The notes under the pieces: generated by a model
The model's input: the letters and a program-made list of their open reading frames with translations, nothing else
Told to the model about the DNA's origin: nothing
The model's database searches: none
Origin: an uncultured Moraxellaceae bacterium
GTDB lineage: Bacteria > Pseudomonadota > Gammaproteobacteria > Pseudomonadales > Moraxellaceae
Length of the DNA stretch: 17,797 bases
Direction: 5' to 3'
Assembly: GCA_937952925.1 (NCBI GenBank)
Contig: CALFYA010000356.1
Span: 1 to 17,797, forward strand
Program-made: the position numbers and the translations under genes
Shown here: in pieces, positions 6,332-15,174 of the stretch
Numbering within the stretch: the first letter of the stretch is position 1
How the letters are laid out: every line of letters starts with the position of its first letter

Positions 6332-7825
6332 TTAACAAAACGACAAGCCAGATCCCGCATAACAGTTTGACGTCAGCTCTTGGTTGACCAACTTGAGGTT
6401 GCTGAGCGTCAGTGTGGCAGGACTGGCCAATGTGGCTGCATTCAGATCCACGATGATGGGATTGGGCGTGGTCATGGTGATCCCAAACAAGGTGCCAAGT
6501 GCAGCTCCTGCTGGGGCATACACACGGTTTTCTTCTTTGAGCAACTCTGCGGTCATGAGTGTCGCCACTTGTGGCAATACCGCATCAATATTGACCAAGT
6601 TGGCCGCTTGCAAATAACCCAGCTGTACTGGCTTATCAAACGCCATCCACCACCCACGCTTGGACACATCACTTTGGGTCATGGTCGCCAATGAAGTCTT
6701 GGCCGCATCAGTGGGGTCAACATATGCACCAGGCCACAGCATATCCGCTGATTGCAGCGCCAAATAGCCCCCACTGCCGGTCAATGGAATGTTGTGAATC
6801 ATACTCAGTGACTGGTTAAAGGTGATGTCCATGTTGAGGTTTTGAATCTTCGATCCGGCTGCAAGCTTAATCTTGGCAGAACTGGCCACCAACAAAATTG
6901 CGGGAGACCACCGTACACGCAACTGGTTATTGGGGCCATTGGCCAACGGAATCTCGGCAATGGTGGTGGTCACATGCTGTACACTTGCCGTGGTTTGACG
7001 TGAGCCATTGACCTGAAATGCAGGCATGGTAAAACCAGCATTCATCTGTGGTACCGTAATCCCCAAGGTATCCGCATCACCAGGGTCACTGGTAAATGTC
7101 CGATCAAACCCCAAGGCATTGAGCAAACCACTAATTTGGTGGCTGGCCTGCTTACCAAACAAGGTCGATTGCGTGTTGACATCACCCGTAGTCCCCGCAA
7201 TCCGCATAAAACCACTCAAACGCTGGATCCCATCGGTGGTTGTGGGTGAATTGCCGTTGGTCAACCCTGCGGTGAGCATCCCTTGAATTTGCTCAGCGCT
7301 AAACCGAACCCCTGCAATCTCGCGGGTCGATGCGGTGGTCGGGTTTCTAATCGCAATTTCAAAAAATGGATTGGTTAATTTGGCACTGGTTGCTGCCCGA
7401 CCATCGCCAGTATAGGTGGGATTCCCGTTGTTACTGGTACTGGGAATATACCCCAATCCTGTATCAAAGTTACTGGGCAAGCCGCTTAATGCAAGGTTTT
7501 TGATATCAATATCACATCCTGCACCATTGACACTATTACAGCCCAATTGCAAATTACGAATATTGGCATTGAGATCCATTTCGGCTTGCAAGCCAATACG
7601 ATAATAACCAATATTATTCGCGCCAGTAATATTACGCATCGGGTTATTTGCAGCAGATGGCGCGATATAGCCAGTACTCAATAATGCCTGTCCTACAGCA
7701 TTAGACAACTCATGATCTGTCATCGGCTGGATAGCCGCCCACACTGGAGTAGTCAACAAACAACTCAATGCTGTCGTCATCACTAGATGATGTTGCCATT
7801 TTTTTGGGTCAAACCGACGCTTCAT
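6332..7825 (-). CDS. Exported protein of unknown function, intact paralogue
   Basis: About 497 residues. A signal peptide (MKRRFDPKKWQHHL, then a hydrophobic stretch ending TTPVWA-A) precedes the family motif QPMTDHELSNAVGQALL. Conserved positions shared with the broken paralogue are an internal Cys pair (LGCNSVNGAGCDI), NPFFEIAIRNP, ASTREIAGVRFSA, ITFN, GWWMAFDKPVQLG and a C-terminal NC...FC motif, which suggests disulfides formed in the periplasm or outside the cell. Composition is rich in Asn, Thr, Ala and Gly with short strand-like segments, as in surface or secreted beta-proteins; no catalytic motif is seen. The ATG at 7825 has AGGA five bases upstream; a GTG one codon earlier (7828) with GGGAG nine bases upstream is nearly as good. 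No partner gene other than its paralogue and the nearby tamAB operon suggests a role. I do not recognise a characterised homologue. Confidence 0.8.
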   Translation of the reverse strand: MKRRFDPKKWQHHLVMTTALSCLLTTPVWAAIQPMTDHELSNAVGQALLSTGYIAPSAANNPMRNITGANNIGYYRIGLQAEMDLNANIRNLQLGCNSVNGAGCDIDIKNLALSGLPSNFDTGLGYIPSTSNNGNPTYTGDGRAATSAKLTNPFFEIAIRNPTTASTREIAGVRFSAEQIQGMLTAGLTNGNSPTTTDGIQRLSGFMRIAGTTGDVNTQSTLFGKQASHQISGLLNALGFDRTFTSDPGDADTLGITVPQMNAGFTMPAFQVNGSRQTTASVQHVTTTIAEIPLANGPNNQLRVRWSPAILLVASSAKIKLAAGSKIQNLNMDITFNQSLSMIHNIPLTGSGGYLALQSADMLWPGAYVDPTDAAKTSLATMTQSDVSKRGWWMAFDKPVQLGYLQAANLVNIDAVLPQVATLMTAELLKEENRVYAPAGAALGTLFGITMTTPNPIIVDLNAATLASPATLTLSNLKLVNQELTSNCYAGSGLSFC

Positions 7826-7828
7826 CAC

Positions 7829-8260
7829 TGTCCTATTCTCCCGTTCCTATCACAAACAGCAAAAACCATTTGGCACTGCTTCAAACTTGTGTGGAAAAAA
7901 CATCTATAAAAAATACTAACTATTTTTTGTAGAAAAAGGAATTTGTTTTTATATTAAATGATCATTCACTCTTAAAACAATCTGGTATTTTTTATTAAAA
8001 AATTGATTTTGATGAATTTAATTGCAAAAATCAGGATTGATTGGGGTGAATAAATCCGATGAAATGTAGTTCAAAAATGACACTTAGTTCACAAATCATT
8101 CAAGTCATCATTTTTTTTCATAGTGTTTTTTGGTGTAGACACTGCATAGCAGTACTTTAGTTCAAATTTTGAACGAATAAAAACCTCGACCGTCATGCTG
8201 GCACATCAACGACGATACCGAGAGCATACGATTGGGCGACAACGCAACGCACCATCAAGT
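7829..8260. other. AT-rich intergenic region upstream of the intact paralogue
   Basis: About 430 bp without a supported gene; 7880-8180 is strongly AT-rich, unlike the coding DNA on both sides. It must contain the promoter of the minus-strand exported-protein gene, but several TATA-like hexamers (for example TATAGA near 7912-7918) have no good -35 partner. Visible structure includes the palindrome AATGATCATT near 7958, three TAGTTCA repeats (8067, 8085, 8158) and a 15-bp near-perfect palindrome at 8160-8174. AT-richness around a gene for a surface protein would suit silencing by H-NS-type proteins, but this is inference. Confidence 0.35.
8160..8174. promoter_or_regulatory. Palindrome GTTCAAA-T-TTTGAAC, possible regulator site
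   Basis: Seven-base arms around a single central base, in the AT-rich gap. The half-sequence TAGTTCA recurs at 8067-8073 and 8085-8091 in the same direction. The repeated half-site suggests a DNA-binding protein, but the nearest start codon it could control is more than 300 bp away on the minus strand. Confidence 0.25.
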
Positions 8261-8297
8261 CAACACAGCGCTGCTCATCCATCACAGCGCAGTGTTG
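8261..8297. terminator. Hairpin after tamB, terminator or 3'-end candidate
   Basis: Arms CAACACAGCGCTG (8261-8273) and CAGCGCAGTGTTG (8285-8297) pair over 13 bp with one mismatch, with an 11-base loop. It begins about ten bases past the tamB stop on the minus strand. There is no U-run, so factor-independent termination is uncertain. A smaller repeat TTGGCG/CGCCAA (8300-8320) overlaps the tamB stop. Confidence 0.45.
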
Positions 8298-8307
8298 GCT
8301 TGGCGCA

Positions 8308-11300
8308 CTAAAAACGCCAATTGTAAAACACATCAATTGCTTTTTCTAAGGCTGAACTTGCTTCAATATATAAACGTCGATTGACCTGATAACGCAAGGT
8401 CAATTTATTGACCGGCGTAAACACCCCCACCCCATAGCGCAGATATAAATCTGGTGAGATATATCCGGTCACGTTGACTTGAGTGTCATCACCCACCCCT
8501 TCGGCATCCACAGTCAGGCCACTTAAGCCAAATGTCCGTCCAATTTTATTGGTAAAATTACGCGAACTACTTAACCCTAAGCTCAGACCAGCTGCTGCAA
8601 GGGTATTATTGACATCACTCTTAAAGCCCGCGGTATTGGTCACGGTATTGTTGGAGCTAATCCGCCCAGTCAGCAGTGCATTTAAGGCTTCTTGCTCAGA
8701 CAGTCCGGCATCATTAAAAATCACAATACCCGGATTGGCAGGACGGCCACCCACCCGTACCCCCACATTGCGCCCTTCGACACTCTTGACCGCTTCAATA
8801 TCCAAAATCGGTTGGGTCAGACTCCCACTAAAACGCGCCTCCCCTCGACGCAGCAGCAAGCTTTGCCCAAATGCATCGACACGCACCGCACGTTGCACCC
8901 CCACCGTGCCTGTCGCGGTCATGCCCTCATAGCCACGTTGACGCAAATGCAAACTACCGGCCAAAGGTGCATTGGCACCAAAACCACGAAAAAATACACC
9001 TTTGCCCAAATTGAGCTGAATATCAGCATCAATCCGCCACGGAATAGCGGCTTTCATCACCTTGCGCGGATCAACTTCTAAGCGACGATCCACCACGCGG
9101 ATATCTGCGGAGAGTGGCACGGCACTCGCATCCGTAGGTGTAGGACTCAGGACGGCACTGGGAATATTGACATCACCATTGATATTGACCCGACGACGTG
9201 TGGGGAAAATACCGATATCAAGTGCAGGGCTGAGGCGTGCGGTGAGCTGAGGAGGTTGACGAATCAGCAGATTATCACCCGCGAGTTTAAGATTGATCGC
9301 CGGATCACCTGCCCAAATGGCTTGACCATCTAGCGTGCCTTTGCCATCACCACTATAAAACTCCCCGTTGATGCTCGCTTGTGTACCCCGTATGCTCGAA
9401 CGCAGCTGAATACGATTGAGATTGACTGGCAAATTGGCCATGATCACACGGCCTTCATCGAGCTTAAACTCCCCATAAAAATCAGGGCCAGTCAGCGGGC
9501 CACTCATCCCACCGGCCAAAGACGCCATGCCTGATAAGGCACGCATCCCCGGAAAGAAGGGTTGAAATACACTCAACTGCACATCGTCGAGCACCAATGC
9601 ACCATTGATCGTTTTGGGAGCAACGTGTGGGTTGATGGTTGCGTCAATATAGCCTGTCCCAATATCTGGGGTTTTGGCATCAAAACGAATTTTGATCCCT
9701 TCGGGCTGGGTTTGTGCCAGCAGACTTAAACGCTGATATGGCAGGGTCATGGGCGGATCTTGTGGATCATCAGCAGTCAAACCAATGGTGCCGTTGTCGG
9801 TATACAACAGAGCATCTAGGGTGGGCGCTTGGCCGGCCTGCCAACTTCCCTTGGCTTGCCCATTGAGTAACCCTGTCCACACCATACCGGTGGGCATAAA
9901 ATCACGGAATGTACGCAGTTCTAAATTGCGGAGCGCCACAGCGACGTTGCCTTGTTGTGCACTGGCACTGACCGGCTCGGTAAAACACAAATCACTGTTT
10001 TGTGCACGCCAACAATGGTTGGCCAGCTCAATGTGCTGCTGCGCGTTGTGCCAGACCAATGAAGCAGGTTGCTCTTGTTGTAAATTCATCCGACGATTTT
10101 GGATTTGACCCTTTTGTAATTGTCCAATCCAGTCCCAACCAGCACGAAATCCTCCTGCAAGCTCAGCAGACACTTGGGTTGAAGCCGTATCCACTTTGGC
10201 TTGCAACACATGCGCAGCTTGCGTGCCCGACCAATTCAATTCAGCCTTGGGAATTACGCGTTCACCTTGTTGCAAGCCTTCGGCTTGCAGCAACAATTGA
10301 CTCGGCTGTTGTCCAAGCTCAGGAATACGTCCCGTCAGGCGTGCGCGTTTGATTTGCATCGTGTCAAATTTGAGTTGATCAACCAACAAATCGACCGCCA
10401 CATCAGGAGCTTTGAGCTGTCCGGTGAGCGTCGCTTGGCCTTGCACCAAACCCGACAGCTTCGGGTGAATCATCCCCAATGCAGGCGCATCCACTTTGAC
10501 CACCATATTGTGTTGATGACCATTAGCAACCAGTTGGTTACCTGCCCATTGCAGCATCAAGTCCTGTGCCAATAACCGTGTCGGAATCCAAGATTGCACG
10601 AGTCGATTGCGATTGGGTGGCTCAAACGCCATATCGAGCTGCCCATTGGCTAAGATGGGCTGTTCACGCAATTGGCCTTGGATACTCATCTGCTTGATCT
10701 GCACATCACGATGCTGCTGATCCCATGCACCTTGGGTATTCAATTGTCCGGTCAGATCACCTTTCCACCCTGCCACAAAAAAGCTCGGATCAAGATGCTG
10801 CATCTGCGCGCTGAGCTGCCAGCTCAATCCTTGTTGTAAATTGACCTGACCTGATGCTTGGATCTGGCCTGCATCACCTTGATGTTCAAACTTTTTGATA
10901 TTGATCAGCTTGGGCGTGCCATTGACATGGGCATTGAGGCGACCACCGGGCACACCTGCGGTATTTAGACGGCCATCAAACCGTGCATCAAAACCTTTGA
11001 GACCCGATTGTTTGCCCGTATGCATCAACAACACTGCTTGACCTGCCCCTTGCAGTTCGACACGGCGAGCGGTCTTGGGCTGATCACTCGCAAGCACTCC
11101 GTCTAGCGCCGTCTGACTGATCCAGATGGTTTGCTGTGTTGGACGCGATTCTCCTTTGGCTTGGAGACGTCCTGTGAGGGTTTCTACAGGCAAGCTGGCA
11201 ATGATTTGCCGAGGTTTAAGTCCTACGGTTTGTAGTGCTGCATGCCATTTTAGGGGGTGTTGTTTGGATGCGAGTTGCAGATGAGCCGCGCCTCCCAAGC

Positions 11301-12837
11301 TCCCCGCCACGCCCCGATACATCAGTTTGGGGATATCAATCTGTGCACCGGCCAACACCACTTTGGCTTGATAGGCGCCTTCTGGTAGCAAGGCGGATTT
11401 AGCCAACTGTGTTTGGGCATCAATCACGGTGTGCTTAGGCAAATATTTAACCTGCGCCTGACCGGCCACGCTGTTGATCTGACCCACACCGGCGAGGGTA
11501 CGGCTTAAATTGTTCCAACGTGCAGCCACATACAGCGGTAAATCGGCTTGGCCGATACGGCCTGCTTTGGAAATACCGACTTTGATCAGCTCGCCTTGAT
11601 CTTGACGGATATACACGCCAATGCTGTTTTGTGTGGGATCAAGTGCCCCCACACTCGCCAAACGCGCATTGAGACGCTCAGGCACATAAGGAATCACACT
11701 CGCCGGCAGTTGACTGTGTGGTTTGAGTCCATCACTGCGCCCCACCAACTGCCAACGGACACCACCTGCCCAATCGACTTGTCCGGTCAAGTCTAGTTGT
11801 CCGCCGAGGATTTGACTGCGAAAGGAGTCTAGGGTCACTCCCTTAAAATTGGTGTGCGCACTGACTTGATAATCGCCCTTGGGAAAAGATTTGCCCATCA
11901 AATCGGTTTGGACATCTGCTTTTAGCCCTGCCGTGGTGCCTTCAATCCGCGCTTGGCCAGCCGCCGAGTGCAGCTGTTGCTCTTTCACCACCGGCCACAA
12001 CAGATCTTTCCACTGCAACGTACCCTGATAAGGCACACCGGTCTGCATGGGTCTGACTTGCACCTGACCCGTCAGGTTGTCCACACCAACCAGCCCCACT
12101 GAGCCGGTGATGGTATCCAAACTGCCTTTGGCATGTGCCGACAAACGTGGCACTTGATAGGATTTGAGAGCGGGAATCAGAGCGGTTGCAGTGACATCCA
12201 GCGGATATTTGTCGCGAAAACTCATCGTGCCACTGATGTTTTGCACAATAATGGCACTGTGATGCAAGCTTGACTGTTTGAGCGACAAGGTATCGCCTGC
12301 CCACAATGCTTCTTTGAGGATAATTAACGGAAAACGAATGGTATTGGTTGGCGATGTTTTGACCGAAAACTGATGTACATAGCCTTCATCAATGCGCAAA
12401 TTAAATGGTAGCTTGATCGGTTTAAACTCAAACGGTTTATTGCTCGGCGGGGTATTTTTGATGATTTGAAAGTGTTGTAAAGACGCTCGGCGAAAATGTA
12501 ATTCGCGCTGCACAATCGCACGCCAACCAATCTGCACCACACCTTGATCGATCACAATATCAACCGCTTTGGTATGTACCCGAATGCGTTTGAGCACCAC
12601 CCCATCATGCAGATTGCCGCCTGCATAGGTGTATTTGATCAATTGCTGTTGACCGGCCACCCAAGACAACAACTGCCGACTGCCCTCGTTTGTCCATGTC
12701 CAGTAATACAATAAAGCACTCAGCACACAAGCCAAAAACACCACCACCAATAGCAGTGCTCGCAATACACGCCGCCAACGGGGGATCACCATACGATCTG
12801 AAGGCGCTGTGGGTTGTGGATCAACCGATAAACTCAT
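8308..12837 (-). CDS. tamB: TamB, translocation and assembly module inner-membrane-anchored protein
   Basis: 1509-residue AsmA-like protein that spans the periplasm from an inner-membrane anchor to TamA. The Tam complex is known for assembling some outer-membrane proteins and autotransporters and for phospholipid transport to the outer membrane. Residues 23-47 (RRVLRALLLVVVFLACVLSA) form the membrane anchor. A very long, repetitive beta-strand region follows, consistent with a hydrophobic groove. The last ~350 residues are the conserved TamB (DUF490) domain, with GLSEQEALNALLTGR, a YISPDLYLRYGVGVFTPVN-type block and the terminal aromatic YNWRF. It is longer than E. coli TamB (about 1260 residues) but intact. 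GAGG seven bases before the ATG supports the start. It follows tamA by 19 bp on the same strand, so the two are almost certainly one operon. Confidence 0.93.
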   Translation of the reverse strand: MSLSVDPQPTAPSDRMVIPRWRRVLRALLLVVVFLACVLSALLYYWTWTNEGSRQLLSWVAGQQQLIKYTYAGGNLHDGVVLKRIRVHTKAVDIVIDQGVVQIGWRAIVQRELHFRRASLQHFQIIKNTPPSNKPFEFKPIKLPFNLRIDEGYVHQFSVKTSPTNTIRFPLIILKEALWAGDTLSLKQSSLHHSAIIVQNISGTMSFRDKYPLDVTATALIPALKSYQVPRLSAHAKGSLDTITGSVGLVGVDNLTGQVQVRPMQTGVPYQGTLQWKDLLWPVVKEQQLHSAAGQARIEGTTAGLKADVQTDLMGKSFPKGDYQVSAHTNFKGVTLDSFRSQILGGQLDLTGQVDWAGGVRWQLVGRSDGLKPHSQLPASVIPYVPERLNARLASVGALDPTQNSIGVYIRQDQGELIKVGISKAGRIGQADLPLYVAARWNNLSRTLAGVGQINSVAGQAQVKYLPKHTVIDAQTQLAKSALLPEGAYQAKVVLAGAQIDIPKLMYRGVAGSLGGAAHLQLASKQHPLKWHAALQTVGLKPRQIIASLPVETLTGRLQAKGESRPTQQTIWISQTALDGVLASDQPKTARRVELQGAGQAVLLMHTGKQSGLKGFDARFDGRLNTAGVPGGRLNAHVNGTPKLINIKKFEHQGDAGQIQASGQVNLQQGLSWQLSAQMQHLDPSFFVAGWKGDLTGQLNTQGAWDQQHRDVQIKQMSIQGQLREQPILANGQLDMAFEPPNRNRLVQSWIPTRLLAQDLMLQWAGNQLVANGHQHNMVVKVDAPALGMIHPKLSGLVQGQATLTGQLKAPDVAVDLLVDQLKFDTMQIKRARLTGRIPELGQQPSQLLLQAEGLQQGERVIPKAELNWSGTQAAHVLQAKVDTASTQVSAELAGGFRAGWDWIGQLQKGQIQNRRMNLQQEQPASLVWHNAQQHIELANHCWRAQNSDLCFTEPVSASAQQGNVAVALRNLELRTFRDFMPTGMVWTGLLNGQAKGSWQAGQAPTLDALLYTDNGTIGLTADDPQDPPMTLPYQRLSLLAQTQPEGIKIRFDAKTPDIGTGYIDATINPHVAPKTINGALVLDDVQLSVFQPFFPGMRALSGMASLAGGMSGPLTGPDFYGEFKLDEGRVIMANLPVNLNRIQLRSSIRGTQASINGEFYSGDGKGTLDGQAIWAGDPAINLKLAGDNLLIRQPPQLTARLSPALDIGIFPTRRRVNINGDVNIPSAVLSPTPTDASAVPLSADIRVVDRRLEVDPRKVMKAAIPWRIDADIQLNLGKGVFFRGFGANAPLAGSLHLRQRGYEGMTATGTVGVQRAVRVDAFGQSLLLRRGEARFSGSLTQPILDIEAVKSVEGRNVGVRVGGRPANPGIVIFNDAGLSEQEALNALLTGRISSNNTVTNTAGFKSDVNNTLAAAGLSLGLSSSRNFTNKIGRTFGLSGLTVDAEGVGDDTQVNVTGYISPDLYLRYGVGVFTPVNKLTLRYQVNRRLYIEASSALEKAIDVFYNWRF

Positions 12838-12856
12838 AATACAACCTCAACAGCGT

Positions 12857-15142
12857 TTATAAGGGTGGGCCAATAAAAAAGTGCAGACGGATCGGAACGC
12901 TGGTCTCAGACACTCCTGCCGCCACATCAATACGGATGGAACCCACAGGAGATGACCAGCGCACGCCTAAGCCTGCTCCCACTTTGATCGGATCGTTAAA
13001 TTGATCATCAAAGGCGTTGCCTGCATCAACAAACACCGCGCCGCGCCATTTGGGCAAAAATTTGTAGTTATATTCCATCGAGCCGACCGCAAGGTTTTTA
13101 CCGCCAATCAAAAAGCCGTTTTGCTCAGCCCCCAAGCTCTTATAATCAAAGCCACGGATACTTTGATCGCCGCCGGCAAAAAAGCGCAAATTGTACGGCA
13201 CTTGATCAAATTCATCGGAGGCAATCATGCCCAGATCAAGGCGGCTGACCCATTGGTGTTGATCTTTGGCACCTTGGCTATAAATCCCGCGCCAACCTGC
13301 TCGCAAAATCGCCATGTTGGTATCGGTGAGCAACGACTCGCTCCCCACTTCAATTTGATAATACTGACGAAACCCTGCAACCGGATCCACACCACCACGC
13401 GTATAGACTTTGTTGGCGGCATAGCCTGCCAGCAGGGCTTGCTGGGTAAAGCTGACCCCTGACACATTAAACGGCTCTGGTAAGTCGATGGCATTCATGC
13501 CGGAAATGGTGTCGTTCTCCAGCTCATCCACCCGATAGCGCAGCGATAAGGTATGTTGCCAATCGCCATTACGTGGCTTGATCGCTCGCTCGACCCCAAA
13601 GGTCAGTGCTTGGGTTTGTAGATCCGTCCCATTCCCAGCTTGACGGGTTTCTCGCTCAATCCCGCCGACATAGCTGATGGTGTCATTGAGTGGATGCTGG
13701 TAGGGCGTGGTGTAACGAGCGTCTAGGGCTTGGCGAATTTCAGATAATTCAAGGTTGGTATCTAGGCTGTGACCGCGATCATTGACCAACGCCCGCCGGT
13801 ACTGCGCCCGCAACCGCACACCGGTATCGGTTCCATAACCAATCCCCGTTTCGGCACTGTTTGGACGACGCGCATCTACCCGCACCCGTACCGGAATTTG
13901 CTGGGTTTGCCGTGCCAGATCGCGTTGCGCTTGGATTTTGGATAAGGCATCAGCTAAGGCAGGTTGATCATCTTGTGGCGCAATGCCTTGTTCATCAAGT
14001 AAAGGTGCCGATCGCTGTGTCTCTACTGGTGGATTTTCTTGATCAACCGAGGCTGCGTCTGCAATTGCTTGTTCGGCGCTCACCTGTTTGGCCAGCAGTG
14101 CCAATGGCTCAGGCGTGACCGCCTCCACTTCAATATTATTAAACCAACGCGTTTCGACCAGTGATTTCGACAGTTGTGCAATTTGCGCCGCATCATAAAA
14201 ATCGGTGGCTGCAAACGGCACCAGACGTCTGAGCCATTCTTCGCGTACTGGCAATGGCTCGCCTTCAACCATATTTTCAAAGCTGACCTGACCAAAACGA
14301 TAACGCTGACCACTTTGATACACCAACGACATATCCGCGGTTTGATCCGGTAGGGTGACCACCACTTCGTGTTGCTCCCACACGCCATCAAAATAGCCAC
14401 GCTCAGTGGCGAGTGTGCCGAGTTTTGCTTTGGTGGTTTCATATAGCGCGTGATTGAGAGGATCACCGACTTTGAGGTCTGGATTTTGTTTGGCTGCAAT
14501 AAATGCCGAGTCATAATCCCCTTCACCCCGAATCAAGACTCGTTGGGAGGTCAGTCGAATCGGCTCTCCTGCGGTGACTTGGACTTTGAGGGTATTTTGA
14601 TCAACCGGTGCAAAACGAAATGTAGCCTCATAATAGCCAATCGCTTGGGCTGCTTCTCGCGCCAGCGCACGAATGCGGGGTAAGTTATCACGAAAATCTC
14701 GCAATTCACTGACGGTCAAACGATGCAAATAGGCGTTTAAGTTGGCCGCCAGCTCAGGCGGTGCCCCTTCAATCTGTGTATCAATCGCAGGCTCAGTCGG
14801 TACGCCATCGTCTTCTTCTGGTGGGCGAAATCGATGCCAAAGCCGCTGAAATATCCCCTCTTTTTGGGGAGTTGCGACGGAGGTAACCTGTGGTACTTCG
14901 GGTTTGGATGGCTCAACAACTGGCGTCACGGGGGGTAATGCCGCCAATTGATCGGCTGCTGACCATGTGGTGCTAGACTCGGTCGATACAACAGGCTGAT
15001 CCACTTGGGCATAGCCACTGACGGACTGTGCCCCAATCAGCACACCAAGACACCATAATCGGGTTCCATGAGTGATGTTCCGTCGTGGCAGATCAATCCC
15101 ATGGTTTTGCTGTAAATTACCCCATATTTGTTGAACTATCAC
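12857..15142 (-). CDS. tamA: TamA, Omp85-family outer-membrane component of the Tam complex
   Basis: 761-residue outer-membrane protein. Seen: a signal-peptide-like segment (about 20-45, ending SGYA-Q), a Pro/Glu-rich linker (about 50-130), POTRA repeats (about 130-425) and a 16-strand barrel region with GIGYGTDTGVRLRAQYRRAL at 433-452. The Omp85 loop motif GGDQSIRGF (657-665) is present and the C terminus is PIRLHFFIGPPL. It is much longer than E. coli TamA (577 residues), partly through the N-terminal linker and a Gln/Ala-rich acidic insert (about 345-415) inside the last POTRA hairpin. The GTG start at 15142 has GGGAG close upstream; no in-frame ATG lies before the mature part. TamA would pair with TamB, 19 bp downstream. 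A mobile element ends about 32 bp upstream of the start codon, so the promoter position is unclear. Confidence 0.92.
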   Translation of the reverse strand: MIVQQIWGNLQQNHGIDLPRRNITHGTRLWCLGVLIGAQSVSGYAQVDQPVVSTESSTTWSAADQLAALPPVTPVVEPSKPEVPQVTSVATPQKEGIFQRLWHRFRPPEEDDGVPTEPAIDTQIEGAPPELAANLNAYLHRLTVSELRDFRDNLPRIRALAREAAQAIGYYEATFRFAPVDQNTLKVQVTAGEPIRLTSQRVLIRGEGDYDSAFIAAKQNPDLKVGDPLNHALYETTKAKLGTLATERGYFDGVWEQHEVVVTLPDQTADMSLVYQSGQRYRFGQVSFENMVEGEPLPVREEWLRRLVPFAATDFYDAAQIAQLSKSLVETRWFNNIEVEAVTPEPLALLAKQVSAEQAIADAASVDQENPPVETQRSAPLLDEQGIAPQDDQPALADALSKIQAQRDLARQTQQIPVRVRVDARRPNSAETGIGYGTDTGVRLRAQYRRALVNDRGHSLDTNLELSEIRQALDARYTTPYQHPLNDTISYVGGIERETRQAGNGTDLQTQALTFGVERAIKPRNGDWQHTLSLRYRVDELENDTISGMNAIDLPEPFNVSGVSFTQQALLAGYAANKVYTRGGVDPVAGFRQYYQIEVGSESLLTDTNMAILRAGWRGIYSQGAKDQHQWVSRLDLGMIASDEFDQVPYNLRFFAGGDQSIRGFDYKSLGAEQNGFLIGGKNLAVGSMEYNYKFLPKWRGAVFVDAGNAFDDQFNDPIKVGAGLGVRWSSPVGSIRIDVAAGVSETSVPIRLHFFIGPPL

Positions 15143-15174
15143 CCCACTCCCCCAGCCAATTTGTGATCAGGCTA

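Noticed and set aside
4324..8102. Shared words ACAATCTGGT and CACAAATCATTCA in both AT-rich gaps (4324/4362 and 7977/8090)
   Set aside because: They occur in the same order on the plus strand but at different spacing (38 versus 113 bp), while the genes they might control point in opposite directions; chance in AT-rich DNA is likely.
8195..8311. 38-codon plus-strand ORF between the AT-rich gap and tamB
   Set aside because: It has no ribosome binding site, its sequence is dominated by the hairpin after tamB and low-complexity Gln/Arg/His codons, and it overlaps the tamB stop.
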